DNA of 11,710 nucleotides, taken from NCBI GenBank assembly GCA_031551725.1, contig JAVBNF010000039.1:1-11710 (forward strand), read 5' to 3'. The position numbers and the translations under genes were made by a program. Every line of letters starts with the position of its first letter. Position 1 is the first letter of the stretch. Below, piece by piece: positions 1 through 8,569 of this stretch. Source of the DNA: JAVBNF01 sp031551725. Lineage in GTDB: Bacteria; Bacteroidota; Bacteroidia; Bacteroidales; P3. Under the pieces are notes generated by a model. That model made no database searches and had not been told where the DNA came from. It worked only from the letters and a program-made list of their open reading frames with translations.

Positions 1-21
1 ACGTGTTCGCCCATCGAACAA

Positions 22-43
22 GGGCAGACACGCGGGTCTGCCC
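22..43. repeat. GC-rich palindrome (REP-like)
   Basis: The arms GGGCAGAC (22-29) and GTCTGCCC (36-43) are perfectly complementary over 8 bp around a 6-nt loop. The element is much more GC-rich than its surroundings and lies just upstream of the FISUMP gene. It resembles the short dispersed palindromes (REP-like) often seen between genes in environmental Bacteroidota. That comparison comes from memory. No second identical copy is present in the window, though a palindrome of similar style is cut by the right-hand end. Confidence 0.6.
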
Positions 44-57
44 CTACGGTTTACCCG

Positions 58-160
58 ATGGATTTTTCTGCAATTCTGCATTTTTGCATTTCTGCCGACT
101 TTCGCACAAACCTCCGCCCCCAATTTCACCGACCCTCGCGATGGCGAAAAATACAAAACC
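58..160 (+). other. Signal-peptide segment of the FISUMP gene, apparently out of frame with its ATG
   Basis: Read in the frame of the downstream gene, this stretch gives a hydrophobic segment FLQFCIFAFLPTFAQ followed by TSAPNFTDPRDGEKYKTV. That is a signal peptide with an A-Q cleavage site running into the first strand of a FISUMP domain; the second domain has the matching DSRDGKVYKTALMPDG. The frame is open back to base 2 but has no ATG, GTG or TTG before 161. The ATG at 58-60 is one base out of frame. Removing one T from the T5 run at 63-67 would join it to the signal peptide (MDFLQFCIFAF...). Explanations are a sequencing or assembly slip, a real frameshift or phase-variable tract, or a start upstream of the window or at a rare codon. 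Confidence 0.6.
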
Positions 161-1990
161 GTGATTATGCCCGACGGCAAACGCTGGATGGCGGAAAATC
201 TGCGGTATCGCAAGGGTTTGGATAATCCTGTATTTTCCAATATTCCGGCTTCAAGTGCAAACACCTTCGTTGCTTCGAAAAACTTGTATTACTGCCCGGG
301 TCCCGGACCATTAAATACTTCTGTTGGACAAGCAGACCCTTTAGCCTGTGAATATTGGGGTATGCTCTATCCGTTTTGGGTGGCTTATGCCAATGCTGCA
401 AATACGGCGGTAAATGCAACGCTTGGCGAGCAAGGTATTTGTCCGACAGGCTGGCATTTACCAACAGATAATGAATGGAACTTACTATTCACAAAAATCG
501 GCGGCGAAACAGATGCAGGGAAACTACTCAAAGACACAGCACGAGGCACATTTGCAAACAACCAAGCATATAAAAGATATTGGATAAACTCTGCTTTACA
601 AAATAATAACACTTACGGGTTCTCTGCTTTGGCTGCGGGCTTGCGTACCACTGCTGGCGCCTATTTTGGCAACGGTACGCAGGCTCTTTTCTGGACAAGT
701 ACGCCAAATATCAACGGAACTCAAGCAAGCTCAAAAATCTTTAATCATAATTCGAATGCTATAACCGGCTCCTCTACACAAATGCGCGCGGATGCATTGT
801 CCGTGCGCTGTGTGGAAGGTGTTTGCGAAGAAGGTATTCGGATTCCGTTTTTAGTTTCCAAAAACGGCTCCAAGACCTTGAATGATGCCTTTGATACGGT
901 TGAATTTCTTCCTGCACAAGGCAAGGCTTTTTCATTTTTTGTGTTTTCACTTCCAACAAAAACTGGTGTTTGGAAATATACAATCACACCCGTTTCCTCC
1001 ACCGTTCCGAGTGGTGTTTCTGTAAGTGTGGCTACTTTTTATCAGCCCCAAAATATGAGTTCTGATACACTTGTTGAAATTCTTTTCAAGAATCTTTCCT
1101 CTTCCAATACAGGTCAAACGGTTCAATTTAACATTATTGCATCTAATTCCAACTATTGCAGTATTAATCAAAATCTTTATATCACATTCAAAGAATATTC
1201 AGGTACAACAATGACCGATTCCAGAGATGGAAAAGTTTATAAGACTGCCTTAATGCCTGACGGCAAGGAGTGGATGGCCGAAAACCTCAACTACCAAACA
1301 GGTATGACTTTCCGCAATGCATCCAATCTTCCATCAAGTAGTGATCAAGGCAGTAAATCTTTTTGGTGCCCGGGGACAGATGAAAAACCCGGAAATCCGA
1401 ATACGACAACCGTCGATGATTGTGAGAAATATGGTGCACTCTACACTTGGTATGCTGTCGTGTGGTTGGACGGCAATTCCTCTAATGGAGTGATTCCCGG
1501 TTCGTACAATAGTAACTACTCAACCGTCGGTACTAATAACAACCAAGTGGGAGGACGTGGTATTTGTCCGCCCGGCTGGCATGTTCCAACCGATAATGAA
1601 TGGGGTATAATGCTAAATGCAGTTGAAACGACAAATGGGAATACAGTATCAACGGCAAAAAATGCTGCTGGATTTTATAAAAATCATAACATCGGATCGT
1701 TGACCGTTTCAGATCAATTAGGAATTGATGCTGGCGAAAGATTAATACATAGTAACAGAAGTAGAGTTGTTCGTACGGATCAATACGATTTTTCCGTACT
1801 TCCGGCCGGCATTCGTTATGGCGATGGATCTCGCTCTGGCCTACGTGGTCAAGGAGGATACTTTTGGAGTGCGTCAGGCTATACTTCTTCGGGTGCATGG
1901 AACCGTCGTTTCTTTCCCTGGGGTGGAACTGTGATACGAGATGTGACAAGCTCCACTCACGGCTTCTCGGTGCGCTGTTTGAAAAATTAG
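161..1990 (+). CDS. Exported protein with two FISUMP domains
   Basis: Two copies of the Fibrobacter succinogenes major paralogous (FISUMP) domain are visible, numbered from the GTG at 161. The first spans about residues 1-219: MPDGKRWMAENL, then GICPTGWHLPTDNEW at 92-106, ending LSVRCVEG. The second spans about 351-609: DSRDGKVYKT, MPDGKEWMAENL, GICPPGWHVPTDNEW at 467-481, GGYFWSAS, ending GFSVRCLKN. Residues 221-348 between them are beta-rich and Ig-like in look, with no motif I recognise. FISUMP proteins are abundant surface or secreted proteins of unknown biochemical role. The GTG lies inside the first conserved strand, so it is only the first conventional start codon. The real protein includes the signal peptide encoded in 58-160. 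No C-terminal sorting domain is visible; the protein stops at the FISUMP core. It is the only complete plus-strand gene and converges on the DUF2141 gene. Confidence 0.85.
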   Translation: MIMPDGKRWMAENLRYRKGLDNPVFSNIPASSANTFVASKNLYYCPGPGPLNTSVGQADPLACEYWGMLYPFWVAYANAANTAVNATLGEQGICPTGWHLPTDNEWNLLFTKIGGETDAGKLLKDTARGTFANNQAYKRYWINSALQNNNTYGFSALAAGLRTTAGAYFGNGTQALFWTSTPNINGTQASSKIFNHNSNAITGSSTQMRADALSVRCVEGVCEEGIRIPFLVSKNGSKTLNDAFDTVEFLPAQGKAFSFFVFSLPTKTGVWKYTITPVSSTVPSGVSVSVATFYQPQNMSSDTLVEILFKNLSSSNTGQTVQFNIIASNSNYCSINQNLYITFKEYSGTTMTDSRDGKVYKTALMPDGKEWMAENLNYQTGMTFRNASNLPSSSDQGSKSFWCPGTDEKPGNPNTTTVDDCEKYGALYTWYAVVWLDGNSSNGVIPGSYNSNYSTVGTNNNQVGGRGICPPGWHVPTDNEWGIMLNAVETTNGNTVSTAKNAAGFYKNHNIGSLTVSDQLGIDAGERLIHSNRSRVVRTDQYDFSVLPAGIRYGDGSRSGLRGQGGYFWSASGYTSSGAWNRRFFPWGGTVIRDVTSSTHGFSVRCLKN

Positions 1991-1997
1991 GAAAGGT

Positions 1998-2065
1998 GCG
2001 AGCCGCTTATTTATCTTTTCGAGAAACTTTGGTCGGTTTCTGTGGAGAATTTCGACTCGCTTTTT
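1998..2065 (+). terminator. Possible weak terminator of the FISUMP gene
   Basis: GCGAG (1998-2002) can pair with CTCGC (2056-2060), which is followed at once by TTTTT (2061-2065). Inside lies a second small hairpin, AGAAAC (2022-2027) with GTTTCT (2036-2041). The outer stem is only 5 bp and encloses a long loop, so this is a weak candidate. The T5 run directly after the stem is the main reason to list it. Confidence 0.25.
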
Positions 2066-2079
2066 ATGTTTTTATGAGA

Positions 2080-2110
2080 AACCCGACAGGATTTCAATGT
2101 CTGTCGGGTT
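2080..2110. terminator. Hairpin between converging genes
   Basis: AACCCGACAG (2080-2089) and CTGTCGGGTT (2101-2110) form a perfect 10-bp stem with an 11-nt loop. It lies 12 nt past the DUF2141 stop and 89 nt past the FISUMP stop. Its position between convergent genes suggests a shared terminator. Neither side has a long T run directly after the stem, so it may act partly as a transcript-end stabiliser. Confidence 0.6.
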
Positions 2111-2122
2111 ACAGAAATAGCA

Positions 2123-2521
2123 TCAGAGCTTGATATTGATACTCATATCTTTTTCCACTTTGAATTTTGCATCTTTGAACTTCGGAGGCCCCATGAAACC
2201 CTTGGCGTTATTGCTTGCAGCGGCCGGTTCGGTGGGACCGAACATGCCGTGATCCAATTTGCCGTTTTTGTTTTCATCCACAATCGCCGAAACAGCATAT
2301 TCGCCGTTTGGAAGATTGTCGAAGACAACTGTCATCTTTTCATTGTTGATAGGCATCGTTTTTAAAACAACCGCTTTTTTGTGAAAGTTTGCTTCATCAT
2401 AAACTTTCACAATTAAGTTGCCTTTAAATTCTTTGATTCCACTTACGTTTACCGTGAGTTTGTTTTGTGCAAAAATGATATTTGCAGCAAATAAAAAGCA
2501 TAAAAAGATCTTGATTTTCAT
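2123..2521 (-). CDS. Exported DUF2141-family protein
   Basis: The product is 132 aa from the ATG at 2521. Residues 1-18 (MKIKIFLCFLFAANIIFA) form a signal peptide with likely cleavage before Q19. The mature part, about 110 aa, is a beta-sandwich-like domain with NLIVKVYDE, LPNGEYAVSAIVDENKNGKLD and a GPTEPAAASNNAKG loop, features I associate with DUF2141, a family common in Bacteroidota periplasms and without a defined function. The NKNGKLD stretch resembles a calcium-loop sequence. A longer reading from a TTG at 2545 would add eight polar residues in front of the signal peptide and overlap the helicase stop, so the ATG is preferred. It starts 16 nt after the helicase gene and is the last gene before the hairpin at 2080-2110, so it is probably the tail of that operon. 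Confidence 0.85.
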   Translation of the reverse strand: MKIKIFLCFLFAANIIFAQNKLTVNVSGIKEFKGNLIVKVYDEANFHKKAVVLKTMPINNEKMTVVFDNLPNGEYAVSAIVDENKNGKLDHGMFGPTEPAAASNNAKGFMGPPKFKDAKFKVEKDMSINIKL

Positions 2522-2537
2522 ATATTGATTTTTATTT

Positions 2538-3965
2538 TTATTCAAAAAACGCTTCTTTAAAATTTAATAGATAAACCTGCTTGGTAGTACGAGTAATGGC
2601 AGTGTACATCCAACGCAAGAATTCAATATTTAACATATCATCTGTAAAATATCCTTGGTCGATAAATACTGTGTTCCATTGTCCGCCTTGGGTTTTGTGG
2701 CATGTAAGCGCGTAAGCGAATTTCACTTGCAAAGCATTGATGTACGGATTTTCTTTGATAGCTGCAGTGCGCTTGCGCTTATTTGGAATATCTTCGTAAT
2801 CTTTGGCCACTTCATCATACAGCATGCGGTATTTGGAATAAGGGAGCGCGGCTTGTTCGATCGCAATGGTATCCAATAAAATCTTCACATCAATGGGCTC
2901 GATATTCGGATAATCAATCAAGCGTACAGTTACATCCGCAAATTTAAAACCATACATTTCCTCCAGTTTCCGGATGCGCATAATCTCCATCATGTCGCCG
3001 TTGGCAATGAAATCGGACTCAGTGGTTTCGGGCAGCCAAAAGTAATTATTTTTCAAAACCATCAACAAATCGCCCGTAGAAATCTCGGTTTCTTGAAATA
3101 AAACACGATTGCGGATTTCTTGATTGAATAAATTCGCACGTTTATTGGAACGACAAATAATGCACACGTCGTCGCGCCCCACTTGCGAATAGGCTTGATT
3201 CAAATAATCTTCAAGTTCATTACCTTCAATGCGCAAAATATCAGGATAGTCGTGCGTGTCGAATAACGGAAGTTCCGCATCTTCGAGCGCAATCTTTGTA
3301 CGCAATAGCGTTGCATTGTACAAAATCCCCGAATCTTCCGCTTGACGTACGACTTGTTTTAATTCAGAAGTATGGATTTCACAATTGCAAAGCGTTTGCA
3401 AATATTCAATATCCAAGGCCGGACTATCGTCCCAACCCACAGGCGGAAGCTGTGCTGTGTCACCAATTAAAATCAATTTGCAATTGATGCCTTGCGAAAC
3501 ATAATCGAGCAAATCTTCCAAAAGGCTTCGATTTCCAAACATTTGTTCTTCGGAATGATTGAAATCCGGAACCATCGATGCTTCATCGACAATAAACAAC
3601 GTGTTTTTGTACGTGTTTTTTTGCAAAATCGTTTTCGTTCCTCCATTCGGATCTGTGAACGTTTTATAGATTTTTTTATGAATGGTAAACGCCGAATGTT
3701 TGGAATATTTGCTCAATACTTTTGCCGCGCGGCCTGTGGGTGCCATAAGCACCGTCCGCACGCGGATTTTCGGCATCGCACGAACCAATGCGCCAACAAC
3801 CGATGTTTTTCCTGTTCCTGCATAACCTTTCATCACAAAGATTTCGGGTTTGCGAAGTTGATACACAAAACTGCCGAGCGATTCAATTAATTGCGATTGG
3901 TCGTCTGTCGGTTCAAATTGAAATTCATCGAAAATAAGTTGTTGTATATCGAATTCGGTGAGCAT
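2538..3965 (-). CDS. RecD/Dda-like SF1 DNA helicase
   Basis: A 475-aa ATP-dependent helicase of superfamily 1, RecD/Dda type (expected 5'-3' polarity from the family). Motifs in order: Walker A GYAGTGKTS (47-55), motif Ia MAPTGRAAK (74-82), Walker B FIVDEASMV (124-132), motif III ILIGDTAQLPPVG (165-177), motif IV region CIICRSNKRANLFN (268-281), motif V FAYALTCHKTQGGQW (416-430) and motif VI MYTAITRTTKQVYLL (453-467) with candidate arginine finger R459. All core motifs are intact. It lacks the long N-terminal extension of RecD2, so it is closer in size to Dda. It is cytoplasmic, with a probable role in DNA repair or replication restart; that is inferred from the family. Its ATG shares a base with the stop of the upstream 1534-aa gene (TAATG), which implies translational coupling. 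Confidence 0.9.
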   Translation of the reverse strand: MLTEFDIQQLIFDEFQFEPTDDQSQLIESLGSFVYQLRKPEIFVMKGYAGTGKTSVVGALVRAMPKIRVRTVLMAPTGRAAKVLSKYSKHSAFTIHKKIYKTFTDPNGGTKTILQKNTYKNTLFIVDEASMVPDFNHSEEQMFGNRSLLEDLLDYVSQGINCKLILIGDTAQLPPVGWDDSPALDIEYLQTLCNCEIHTSELKQVVRQAEDSGILYNATLLRTKIALEDAELPLFDTHDYPDILRIEGNELEDYLNQAYSQVGRDDVCIICRSNKRANLFNQEIRNRVLFQETEISTGDLLMVLKNNYFWLPETTESDFIANGDMMEIMRIRKLEEMYGFKFADVTVRLIDYPNIEPIDVKILLDTIAIEQAALPYSKYRMLYDEVAKDYEDIPNKRKRTAAIKENPYINALQVKFAYALTCHKTQGGQWNTVFIDQGYFTDDMLNIEFLRWMYTAITRTTKQVYLLNFKEAFFE

Positions 3966-6900
3966 TATTCTTCTTCCTCTTCGGTTTCTTGAGTGGAATT
4001 TTCGGTTGCTTCTTGCGTTGGAACAGCGGGATTTTCTACAGAAGTATCTTCTACCTCTTCTTCATCGTCGTAAATAGAATCGGAATCTTCGCCATTTATT
4101 TGGCGCATTTTGTAAACAAAATCGCCTTTTTTACGTAAAGTGGAAATGTCGAATTCATAGCTTCCGCGGCCTTCGCCTTCGCGCGATTTGCGTTTGGAAG
4201 GTTTCAAGGATGTGATTTCATTATTAAAATCTTCATCCGAAGAAAGTGCCTGCATCAAGCCGTTTGAATAGGAAAAGAAGTACCATTTCTGACGCGAAAT
4301 TTCAATATAAATATTCAACACATCGCCGCGGCGGTTGCGTTGCAATTGTACGTAGCCGTTGAGTTGGCGGTTGATCTGCTCATTGCCGATATTTGCAACT
4401 CCCAAGCGTCCCATCGAAATAAACGATTTGCTGTTGTCGTCCCACTGCATTTTTAAATCGGAAAATAAAATGGCATATTTAAACTGACTCGGAATGCGTT
4501 TGTAACTGCCGTAAGATGAGATTTCTTTAACCAAACGGTCGGCATCTCGATGATTTAATTTTTTATAAATAAAATCGATAAACTTATCGGTATTTATTTC
4601 AGATCCGGGAGCCGATGATTTTTTGATGGTGTTTGTCATTTTTTCCATCGCTTTCGCTGAAAAATGGAACGAAAAACCGGCTACGGCATCCATCAAAACA
4701 TCTTTTTTCTTCAAATCTTGGCTTAAACTCCCGAACATATCCGGAATCACACGTCCTAAATCAACTTGAGGATTCAACTGATCGTATGTTTTTAAAATAC
4801 AATTTCGGGTATCCAGTGAAACATAAGAGGTGTTCAGCGAATCTTCCGGATGGTCGAGCAAATAAGCGTGCGTTTCGGTATCGTAATGCAGCGTCCCGAA
4901 AGCAGGAACTACGGGCAAATCGACTGTTTTTACTTGTGTAAAAAACGCCGGAGCCAAACTGCCGTTGCTTTCGAAGAAGAAACCGCTGCCGAGGCGTTTC
5001 AAAGAACGTGAACGCGGATTTTCAGCTGTCGGATCAGCAATTGGAATAGCCACTTCATATGGATCAATGCGAGTGGAAAATGGAATGCCGCTGCGCTCGC
5101 CCAAAGCATCGCATGTGTGGCTGATATACGCATTTCCTGTGAAAATTAACAATGAATCCTGGGCATTTAAAGTGACCAGTCCTGAAAAACGGAAATACGG
5201 ATTTAAAGCTAATGCCGAATCGTTGCTTATTTTTGCAGTGCCTTGACTTTCGCCATTGAATGGAGTTATTCCTGCAAAAGAAATAGGATGTAGTTGATGA
5301 TTAATATCTAAGTAATCATATTTTCCGGAAGCTGTGTATTTCGATCGCGAATTAATTTTTACATTAGCTGCATATAACAAATGATATTGCGATTCGCGAT
5401 CCATCAACACGCTTGCATTTTTAATTTCTTGAATATCCGCATTGGGTTTAATTTCCAAATGTCCGTCGATAGGAGCAATGGCGGCATCAGCAACAAAAAT
5501 TACACGTGCATCATAAACATCTAAGGTGCCGTTTTCAATTTTATAATTGGCGCGTGGGGATTTGAATTGCAAAGAATCCTGTTTCGGATGAATGGAAATA
5601 AAATCAGATCCCGGCAAAACATCTATATTTGCAACCAGATCATTAACACTCATTTTGCTTAATTCTTCGTTGCTGAATAAGGATTTTGTTGAGTTTTTCA
5701 AATCCAGTTGATCCGATTGCATATCGAATTCCATTTCATTCATGTAACAAATATATTGAATAGCAGGCAAACTCACCATTGAAGCATCTCCGTTGGAAGT
5801 AAAAAGCCCTTTTTTTGTGTCAAAACTTATATCCGCATGATAGTTTTCCGATTTAACGGCTAACTTCTTATCTTTTGTACGAATGAAAAAATCAACCGTG
5901 TCTCCGTTAAAAGACGTAGATTTAAACAGGTAATGCCGACTGACCATTTCGGAATTATTCTTAAAGAAAATTTGTCCGGAACCTTCGGTTTGCTCAGATG
6001 ATAAAAGTAATTCACCCTTTAACTTGATTTCATTTTCATACATTGCAAAAAGACTGTCGGTGTTTTGCGCACGCATCAAATCATTGTAAGGATACCATTG
6101 TATATTCGCTTTTTCAACATTTGCAAAAGGAGAAATTGTTTGTTCCGACGAACGTTTTACATCCAACGTGCGAACATTTGATTTCATGGAATCCAACATG
6201 AAAATAAAACGTTTGGATTGCAATTCGGAAGTTGCGTATGTAATTCGTCCACAGCCAATAAGCCCGTCGTTGCTAAGTGTAATGGAGTCAAAAAATTGTC
6301 CGTGATTTTTATAAACCGGCATTCCATTTTCCGGAAAACGGAGAGGGAAGCCAAGCGAATAATCGGGCATTACGCGAAGCGATTCGTAAATAACAGGAAA
6401 AATATCGCCGGAAACCAAATGCCCTTTAAAGCGCAGTGCATCCGTTTCGAAATTATTCATATTTTCCAAACGGAAAGAATCTACCGCAAAATAAAAACGA
6501 TTACGATCGTAGACACCTTGTTGCACATTCGGCTGATCGTAAAAAACATACGATGTTTCAAGGCTTTGGAAAATCGGGTATTTTTTATAATTTTTCAAAC
6601 CCGATTTATTGTTCGGACGATCGATAAAAATAGTTCCCGATAAATATTCGATTTGTGTTCCGATACGCTGTAATGCGTGATTCCCATAAATATCGGGTTC
6701 GCCTTTTTTTACCGAGAAACTCAGCGTGTCTACTACGTCGATAATAATTGCAAAGCTATCGTAAATAAAGTGACAGCCGGAGGCGTAAAAGTCAAATTTC
6801 CCACTGTGGATAAAGCCATTAAACGAAAGATCGCGATTTTTTTGGACACGCAATGTCCGGTTTGTCGGGCGGAAATACACATTTTGTGTGTCGCTCAAAT

Positions 6901-8569
6901 GTACATGTTTAACTCCATACACCCACAAGTCATTTGTATTCAAATCCAAACGGGAGTTGGTGTGCCCCATGATTTCTGATTGAATTTGCAAAGCGTCATA
7001 ATCAATATTTTTCGCTCCGGATTCTTGGTAATTAAACAGCTTGTCCTGTAAATATACGCTTTCCTCTTTAGCATTGTAAATTACAAAACCGTGTGATGCC
7101 AGAAAGTTGATGAGTGCTTTGATTTGTACCGGTGAAAGTCCGAAAAATGGGACTAAATCATTGATCCATAGTTGCCTGTTGTCATATTTTTGAGATGCTT
7201 TGCGAAGTAAAAAGAGTGGGTTTTTATCACTTTTATCAGTAATTAAATCATATTCGCTTTGCGAAAAAATATTAACGGATTCCAATCTTAAAACGCCTTC
7301 TTTGCCCGGAATATCAAGTCCGCGCATATCCAAATAACTCGAGTCGATCCGCCAATAAAGAGCATCGAAATACATATTCACTTCATGATAAGTGTTTAAA
7401 AAAGGCAGTTGATATACATTCGTTTGTGGATGTTGCACGGTCAGTAAGCGGTTTTCATTGTCAAAACGAATTTCGGCCGACACTTGAAACATGGAATCAG
7501 TTTCCAAAAGAGCTATAAATTTCCCATCAGAAGTCGAAATACGTTTTTTGCGAATAATAAAATTGGGTGAGCTTATTTTAACTTTTGTTTTATTGTTTTG
7601 CAAAAAAGAAATGACCGCCGGCTCCGTTTTATCGCCGCCTTGAATCCGTGCGCCGGCATGTGTGAATTTCCCTTTGAAATTAACATTTTCAAAAAGATTT
7701 TCGATGGTTAAATTGTAATCGTATGATTCAAATTGTGGGTACAATGCGCTTTCCCCTTTGCGTCCGACCGTGATTTTGTCTTGTACTTTCCCGGGAATTT
7801 CGGTAGTGAAAAAGTTCCGGTTTGTATATTTTACATCGTTTGCCGTGTAGCGTGAAGTCTTTAAATCAATCGTATATTTTGATAATTTTACAAAAATCTC
7901 ATCAGCACTATAACCGGCTGCTGTGAAATTAACTTCTCCGCCTTCGCCCTGCCATTCCTCGGAAAGTGGGAAGAAAGTACCGTTTGTTTGATAAAGAAAA
8001 ATAGTGTCGCTGTTGGAAAAGCACATTAAATCTGCATTTTCAAAAATAAAAGCAGGCTTTTCGTTATTGATGAAGCGAAAAGATTTCAGACTAACTTGCC
8101 AATTGGCAGCCATGCTTTTGTATAGTTTTTGCTCATTCAGCAATAGGCTTGTTGCATCAATGAGTTTATTGAAATCGCTTATTTTTCGACCTTCCGCAAG
8201 TATTTTCATCGCCTCGAAAAGCGGTTGCAAATTTTGAATCGCAACTTGCGAATTGACAAATTTAAGTTGGGTTTGCAGAAAATTAAAGAAGTTCGGGTAA
8301 GTTTTAATTTTGTTTTTGAGCAAAGCATTCGAAACATTGATCAAATGCTGTTGTTCAAAGGCTCCGAGTTCATCATTGAAGAAACTTGCATATTCTTTCA
8401 ATAATCTTTCGGTAGCATCTTTCTCTTCTCGACTGGCATTGCGATCGGAGGCAAAGTATACGCGAAGTTCATCAATATAAACGGCCGGGTCGTCCGTGAA
8501 ACTTTTAAAATTTTGGGCGTGTAAAACCGTTGTGATTAGTAGGATTATGAAAAACCAACCTTTTTTCAT
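3965..8569 (-). CDS. Large exported protein of unknown function (1534 aa)
   Basis: I do not recognise a named family. Residues 1-18 are a signal peptide (MKKGWFFIILLITTVLHA, cleavage before Q19). Residues 20-165 look mostly helical. From about 170 to 1300 the sequence is dominated by alternating strands (for example NLTIENLFENVNFKGKFT at 285-302, YHADISFDTKKGLFTSNGDA near 930). This gives a repetitive beta-rich body that superficially resembles OstA/LptA or AsmA-type proteins. A helical insert (about 452-496, PLFLLRKASQ to FLASHGFVIY) interrupts it. The last 44 or so residues are strongly acidic, ending in EEEEE. There is no transmembrane segment beyond the signal, no lipobox and no visible C-terminal secretion signal, so the periplasm or the inner face of the outer membrane is plausible. 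It starts inside the prmA stop (ATGA) and ends on the helicase start (TAATG). The frame is intact throughout 4.6 kb. An envelope or transport role is inference only. Confidence 0.85.
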   Translation of the reverse strand: MKKGWFFIILLITTVLHAQNFKSFTDDPAVYIDELRVYFASDRNASREEKDATERLLKEYASFFNDELGAFEQQHLINVSNALLKNKIKTYPNFFNFLQTQLKFVNSQVAIQNLQPLFEAMKILAEGRKISDFNKLIDATSLLLNEQKLYKSMAANWQVSLKSFRFINNEKPAFIFENADLMCFSNSDTIFLYQTNGTFFPLSEEWQGEGGEVNFTAAGYSADEIFVKLSKYTIDLKTSRYTANDVKYTNRNFFTTEIPGKVQDKITVGRKGESALYPQFESYDYNLTIENLFENVNFKGKFTHAGARIQGGDKTEPAVISFLQNNKTKVKISSPNFIIRKKRISTSDGKFIALLETDSMFQVSAEIRFDNENRLLTVQHPQTNVYQLPFLNTYHEVNMYFDALYWRIDSSYLDMRGLDIPGKEGVLRLESVNIFSQSEYDLITDKSDKNPLFLLRKASQKYDNRQLWINDLVPFFGLSPVQIKALINFLASHGFVIYNAKEESVYLQDKLFNYQESGAKNIDYDALQIQSEIMGHTNSRLDLNTNDLWVYGVKHVHLSDTQNVYFRPTNRTLRVQKNRDLSFNGFIHSGKFDFYASGCHFIYDSFAIIIDVVDTLSFSVKKGEPDIYGNHALQRIGTQIEYLSGTIFIDRPNNKSGLKNYKKYPIFQSLETSYVFYDQPNVQQGVYDRNRFYFAVDSFRLENMNNFETDALRFKGHLVSGDIFPVIYESLRVMPDYSLGFPLRFPENGMPVYKNHGQFFDSITLSNDGLIGCGRITYATSELQSKRFIFMLDSMKSNVRTLDVKRSSEQTISPFANVEKANIQWYPYNDLMRAQNTDSLFAMYENEIKLKGELLLSSEQTEGSGQIFFKNNSEMVSRHYLFKSTSFNGDTVDFFIRTKDKKLAVKSENYHADISFDTKKGLFTSNGDASMVSLPAIQYICYMNEMEFDMQSDQLDLKNSTKSLFSNEELSKMSVNDLVANIDVLPGSDFISIHPKQDSLQFKSPRANYKIENGTLDVYDARVIFVADAAIAPIDGHLEIKPNADIQEIKNASVLMDRESQYHLLYAANVKINSRSKYTASGKYDYLDINHQLHPISFAGITPFNGESQGTAKISNDSALALNPYFRFSGLVTLNAQDSLLIFTGNAYISHTCDALGERSGIPFSTRIDPYEVAIPIADPTAENPRSRSLKRLGSGFFFESNGSLAPAFFTQVKTVDLPVVPAFGTLHYDTETHAYLLDHPEDSLNTSYVSLDTRNCILKTYDQLNPQVDLGRVIPDMFGSLSQDLKKKDVLMDAVAGFSFHFSAKAMEKMTNTIKKSSAPGSEINTDKFIDFIYKKLNHRDADRLVKEISSYGSYKRIPSQFKYAILFSDLKMQWDDNSKSFISMGRLGVANIGNEQINRQLNGYVQLQRNRRGDVLNIYIEISRQKWYFFSYSNGLMQALSSDEDFNNEITSLKPSKRKSREGEGRGSYEFDISTLRKKGDFVYKMRQINGEDSDSIYDDEEEVEDTSVENPAVPTQEATENSTQETEEEEE

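Noticed and set aside
1533..1949. 138-aa minus-strand ORF opposite the second FISUMP domain
   Set aside because: Its protein has no recognisable motif and lies fully antisense to a well-supported domain; it is a shadow frame.
1864..2133. 89-aa plus-strand ORF running off the end of the FISUMP gene into the convergent gap
   Set aside because: Most of it is an alternate frame of the conserved FISUMP C-terminus, and its tail reads through the hairpin at 2080-2110.
2522..2545. TTG start extending the DUF2141 protein by eight residues
   Set aside because: It would put a polar stretch before the signal peptide and overlap the helicase stop; the ATG at 2521 is better.
3492..3890. 132-aa plus-strand ORF opposite the helicase
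   Set aside because: It covers the reverse of Walker A and B and has no family features of its own.
6218..6643. 141-aa plus-strand ORF inside the 1534-aa gene
   Set aside because: Antisense to an intact long frame, no motif, no start context; chance ORF.
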